Below, in pieces: positions 35,618-38,616 of a stretch of 38,616 nucleotides of DNA. Where the stretch lies: positions 1 to 38,616 of the forward strand of contig CANGUP010000009.1 in the NCBI GenBank assembly GCA_947457105.1. The letters are read 5' to 3'. Origin of the DNA: Flavobacteriaceae bacterium (GTDB lineage: Bacteria; Bacteroidota; Bacteroidia; Flavobacteriales; Flavobacteriaceae). Numbering within the stretch: the stretch's first letter is position 1; every line of letters starts with the position of its first letter. The notes under the pieces are model-generated. The model saw only the letters and a list, made by a program, of their open reading frames with translations. It did not search any database and was not told the DNA's origin. Position numbers and translations under genes: made by a program.

Positions 35618-35791
35618 AAGCGATTGGTTTGGGATTTTTCAGCAATCCATATTTGAAATTTCATTGTATTCTTTTCATTTATTGCCTTCGAGTTTGCCTC
35701 AGGCAACAAATGAAAAGGATATCCATTCCAAATGTGAAACATTCACCGAACTTGATTAAAATCAAACATTTTGTGAGGTAATCAGGGCTAA
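35618..35791. repeat. Dispersed stem-loop repeat, copy B
   Basis: Second copy of the element at 5706-5839. Its hairpin (35671-35717) has a 17-bp stem with one mismatch (CTTTTCATTTATTGCCT with AGGCAACAAATGAAAAG) and loop TCGAGTTTGCCTC, which is the copy A loop read on the other strand. The left edge GAAGCGATTGGTTTGGGA and right edge ATCAGGGCTAA have the same orientation as in copy A; about 50 bases of extra, unrelated sequence lie in the right half. The 411-bp gap between miaB and topA is otherwise occupied by the two promoters and the start-codon hairpin; I see no gene in it. Confidence 0.6.
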
Positions 35792-35861
35792 ATTTAATTC
35801 CATTTTAATGCTTGTAATTTTTAAAAATGATTACAAAAACTAAAAATTTAAAAAAAACCTA

Positions 35862-35869
35862 TACTTTTG
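35862..35869 (+). promoter_or_regulatory. Candidate -7 element of topA
   Basis: TACTTTTG matches TAnnTTTG, 20 bp before the ATG at 35890. It lies inside the in-frame upstream extension of topA, which supports 35890 as the true start and a short leader. No clear -33 element. Confidence 0.5.
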
Positions 35870-35889
35870 CCGAACAAACAAAATACATA

Positions 35890-38391
35890 ATGGCAAAGAA
35901 TTTAGTTATAGTAGAGTCACCAGCAAAGGCAAAAACCATCGAAAAATTTCTTGGCAGCGATTATCAAGTCGAGTCAAGTTATGGTCACATTGCCGATTTG
36001 CCTTCCAAAGAAATAGGAGTAGATGTCGAAAACGGATTCAAACCAAAGTATGAAGTTTCAGCCGATAAAAAAGCATTAGTAACAAAGCTTAGAGGTTTAG
36101 CTAAAAATGCCGATATGGTTTGGTTAGCTTCCGATGAGGACCGAGAAGGAGAGGCAATTTCATGGCATTTATCAGAAGAATTAAAATTAGATAAAAATAA
36201 AACTAAACGAATTGTTTTTCATGAAATTACAAAAAATGCCATTCTAAAAGCCATTGAAAATCCAAGAGAAATTGATTATAATTTAGTAAACGCACAACAA
36301 GCTCGAAGAGTTTTAGATAGATTAGTAGGATACGAATTATCACCAGTTTTGTGGCGTAAAATTAAAGGTGGATTATCTGCTGGTCGTGTGCAATCGGTTT
36401 CTGTAAGGTTAATTGTAGAACGTGAACGTGAAATTCAAAATTTCAAACCACTAGCAAGTTATTCTGTTGTAGCAGAATTTGTAAACGAAGTCGGAAGAGC
36501 TTTTAAAGCCAAACTTCCAAAGAATTTTAATACTAAAAAAGAAGCCGAAGATTTTTTAAATAAAAACATAGGTTCTAATTATAAAGTAGGTGATTTGGAA
36601 ACAAAACCTACAAAAAAATCTCCAACAGGACCATTTACGACATCAACACTTCAACAAGAAGCAGCTCGTAAATTATATCTTCCAGTTGGAATTACCATGC
36701 AATTAGCACAACGTTTATACGAAGCTGGACTTATTACTTATATGAGAACAGATAGTGTCAATCTTTCTAAAGACGCTATGGATGCTGCTCAAGCCGAAAT
36801 CATAAAATCTTACGGAAAAGAGTTTTCAAAACCGAGAACGTTTACCAATAAAAGTAAAGGAGCACAAGAAGCTCACGAAGCCATTCGTCCAACGGATATG
36901 TCGCGTCATACAGTAAATATAGATAGAGATCAAGCGCGTTTGTATGATTTAATTTGGAAAAGAACATTAGCTTCTCAAATGAGTGATGCCGAATTGGAAA
37001 GAACCAATGTGAGAATTGAGGCAAACAATCATTCAGAAGTTTTTACAGCTTCTGGAGAAGTAATCAAGTTTGAAGGATTCTTGAAAGTATATCTTGAAGG
37101 AAATGATGAAGATGAGGAAGAACAAGAAGGAATGTTGCCTGCGATGAAAGTTAATGAAAAATTGAGTAATAATTATATCACTGCTACAGAACGTTATTCT
37201 CGTCCGCCAAGTCGTTATACAGAAGCCTCTTTAGTTAAAAAATTGGAAGAATTAGGAATTGGTCGTCCATCAACTTATGCACCAACAATTTCTACAATCA
37301 TTAACAGAAGTTATGTAGAAAAAGGAACTCTTGAAGGTCAAGAACGGAAATATACACAATTGACATTGCAATCAGGAAAACTATCTGATGTAATTCTGAA
37401 AGAAAATACGGGTTCTGATAAAGGAAAATTAGTTCCAACAGATATCGGAAATATTGTAACAGACTTCTTGGTTAAGAACTTTGAAAAAATATTAGATTAT
37501 AATTTCACAGCCAAAGTGGAACAAGATTTTGACGAAATTGCAGAAGGAAATATCAATTGGACTAAAATGATGCAGGAGTTTTATGATAAATTCCATCCAA
37601 ATGTTAAAGATGTTGAAGTCAATGCTGATAGAGAAAGTGGTGAAAGAATTCTAGGAAAACATCCTGAATCAGGTAAAACGGTTTTGGTTCGTTTAGGTAA
37701 ATTTGGTGCTATGGCTCAAATTGGTGATAGCGATGATGAAGACAAAAAATTTGCAAGTTTACGTCCAGAACAAAACATCGGAAACATTACTTTAGAAGAA
37801 GCATTGAATTTGTTTTTACTTCCAAAAGCATTAGGAACTTATAAAGGTGAAGAAGTTGAAGTAAGTTTAGGACGTTTCGGACCATTTGTTCGTTTCGGAA
37901 AAGTGTTTGTTTCACTTCCAAAAGGCGAAGAACCACTTGATGTAGATTTAGAAAGAGCAAAGATTTTAATTGATGAAAAAACACAAGCCGATGCTCCAAT
38001 AGCTGTTTACAAAGGCGAAGGTGTTCAGAAAGGAACAGGAAGATTTGGACCTTTTATTAAATGGAATGGAATTTTTATCAACGTTTCTAAAAAATATAAT
38101 TTCGATAACTTGTCTCAAAATGATATTGAAGAATTAATCGAAGATAAACTTCAAAAAAATATCGATAAAGTAATCCACAATTGGGAAGCTGAAGGGATTT
38201 TGGTTCAGAAAGCTCGTTGGGGAAGAAGTGAAATTACCAAAGGTAAAATCAAAATTGAATTGAGTAAAGATGTTGATGCTTCAAAATTGACATTAGTAGA
38301 AGTTCAAGAAATGATAGCCAAAAAAACTCCTGCTAAAAAACAAGCAGCAAAGAAAGCACCTGCAAAAAAAGCAACTACAAAAAAGAAGTAA
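35890..38391 (+). CDS. topA: DNA topoisomerase I, type IA
   Basis: Relaxes negatively supercoiled DNA. 833 residues from the ATG that yields AKNLVIVESPAKAKTI; an in-frame ATG 63 bp upstream is rejected because a promoter element falls between them. The TOPRIM domain includes LASDEDREGEAI (79-90), followed by the HEITKNAI helix; the active-site Tyr284 is in LITYMRTDSVNLS (281-293). The usual Cys4 zinc fingers are absent; I see no cysteine in the protein. Instead the C-terminus has repeated Topo_C-like modules (LVRLGKFGAMAQIG, LGRFGPFVRFG, GRFGPFIKWNG) and a Lys/Ala-rich tail of about 22 residues for DNA contact. Confidence 0.97.
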   Translation: MAKNLVIVESPAKAKTIEKFLGSDYQVESSYGHIADLPSKEIGVDVENGFKPKYEVSADKKALVTKLRGLAKNADMVWLASDEDREGEAISWHLSEELKLDKNKTKRIVFHEITKNAILKAIENPREIDYNLVNAQQARRVLDRLVGYELSPVLWRKIKGGLSAGRVQSVSVRLIVEREREIQNFKPLASYSVVAEFVNEVGRAFKAKLPKNFNTKKEAEDFLNKNIGSNYKVGDLETKPTKKSPTGPFTTSTLQQEAARKLYLPVGITMQLAQRLYEAGLITYMRTDSVNLSKDAMDAAQAEIIKSYGKEFSKPRTFTNKSKGAQEAHEAIRPTDMSRHTVNIDRDQARLYDLIWKRTLASQMSDAELERTNVRIEANNHSEVFTASGEVIKFEGFLKVYLEGNDEDEEEQEGMLPAMKVNEKLSNNYITATERYSRPPSRYTEASLVKKLEELGIGRPSTYAPTISTIINRSYVEKGTLEGQERKYTQLTLQSGKLSDVILKENTGSDKGKLVPTDIGNIVTDFLVKNFEKILDYNFTAKVEQDFDEIAEGNINWTKMMQEFYDKFHPNVKDVEVNADRESGERILGKHPESGKTVLVRLGKFGAMAQIGDSDDEDKKFASLRPEQNIGNITLEEALNLFLLPKALGTYKGEEVEVSLGRFGPFVRFGKVFVSLPKGEEPLDVDLERAKILIDEKTQADAPIAVYKGEGVQKGTGRFGPFIKWNGIFINVSKKYNFDNLSQNDIEELIEDKLQKNIDKVIHNWEAEGILVQKARWGRSEITKGKIKIELSKDVDASKLTLVEVQEMIAKKTPAKKQAAKKAPAKKATTKKK

Positions 38392-38394
38392 TAA

Positions 38395-38616
38395 ATGGAA
38401 TTCGATTTTCTTGCGCCATTAGATAACGATTTGATTATTGATATAAAGCAATTGTCATCGCAGCATATGTCTAGTAAAGTTGTGTTTCATACTGAAGCTG
38501 AATTTCCAGATATTTCTAAAATTAATATTGCCATAATTGGTGTTTTAGAAAATCGTGAAAAGGATGACTTAGTAGTTGATTTATCTAATGTAAGAAGAGA
38601 ATTATATAGCTTATTT
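38395..38616 (+). CDS. Formimidoylglutamase/arginase-family protein, 5' part only
   Basis: The first 74 codons of a gene cut by the window end. It begins MEFDFLAPLDNDLIIDIK and contains INIAIIGVLENRE and VVDLSNVRRELYSLF. This N-terminal pattern resembles flavobacterial ureohydrolases annotated as formimidoylglutamase, which often follow topA. The metal-binding motifs of the family would lie beyond the window, so the call rests on N-terminal likeness and position. It starts three bases after the topA stop and is probably cotranscribed. Confidence 0.6.
   Translation, partial: MEFDFLAPLDNDLIIDIKQLSSQHMSSKVVFHTEAEFPDISKINIAIIGVLENREKDDLVVDLSNVRRELYSLF

Noticed and set aside
35827..35889. 21-residue N-terminal extension of TopA
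   Set aside because: A TAnnTTTG promoter element lies within it, and TopA proteins start close to the LVIVESPAKAKTI motif.

Overview
The window looks like chromosome of a flavobacterium (Bacteroidota, Flavobacteriaceae, probably Flavobacterium or a close relative). This rests on the low GC content, almost no Shine-Dalgarno sequences, several TAnnTTTG-type -7 promoter elements, a 287-residue primary sigma factor of the Bacteroidota type, and lineage-typical families (XrtF exosortase with its partner, a HYC_CC_PP protein, an LA_2272 repeat protein, a very long FtsZ). No strain assignment is possible from sequence alone. I see no phage, insertion sequence or CRISPR array.

Layout. 0-6 kb: end of the division and cell-wall cluster, murC-ftsQ-ftsA-ftsZ, then yqeY. 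6.4-10.7 kb: tRNA-Arg(TCG), an MtfA-like peptidase, a tRNA dihydrouridine synthase, a CBS-domain protein, rpe and rpoD. 10.8-18.3 kb: accessory block with a 1211-residue DUF2339 membrane protein preceded by an HTH-like protein gene, two small exported proteins (one an LA_2272 repeat protein), the 3' remnant of a beta-barrel gene and a DUF1566-like lipoprotein. 18.4-21.5 kb: rpsO-pnp and a free-Met-sulfoxide reductase. 21.6-24.8 kb: exosortase XrtF and its associated protein, then an ATP-cone/PD-(D/E)xK protein paired with a beta-CASP metallohydrolase. 24.9-28.6 kb: a metal-related cassette (HYC_CC_PP protein, TonB-dependent receptor, HMA protein) and a DedA protein. 28.7-35.5 kb, all on the minus strand: groES-groEL, and a miaB / sigma-54 activator / lptE / TPR-like / secG cluster. 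35.9 kb to the end: topA and the first 74 codons of a formimidoylglutamase-like gene.

How the genes work together. Most of the window is housekeeping: peptidoglycan synthesis and Z-ring assembly, tRNA modification, RNA decay, protein folding, secretion, LPS export and DNA topology. The less understood parts are the exosortase pair, the nuclease/beta-CASP pair, the metal cassette and the LA_2272 region.

The most unexpected signal is in the spaces between genes. At least seven short arrays have a clear 7-bp periodicity but different unit sequences. Three related CTGAA...TTCAG hairpins sit 2-3 nt before start codons of unrelated genes. Two copies of a larger stem-loop repeat carry the loop in opposite orientations. 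Several other short palindromes occur, one of them between groES and groEL. A CTG-N5-TTGTCAG imperfect palindrome occurs upstream of both groES and the miaB/activator operon.
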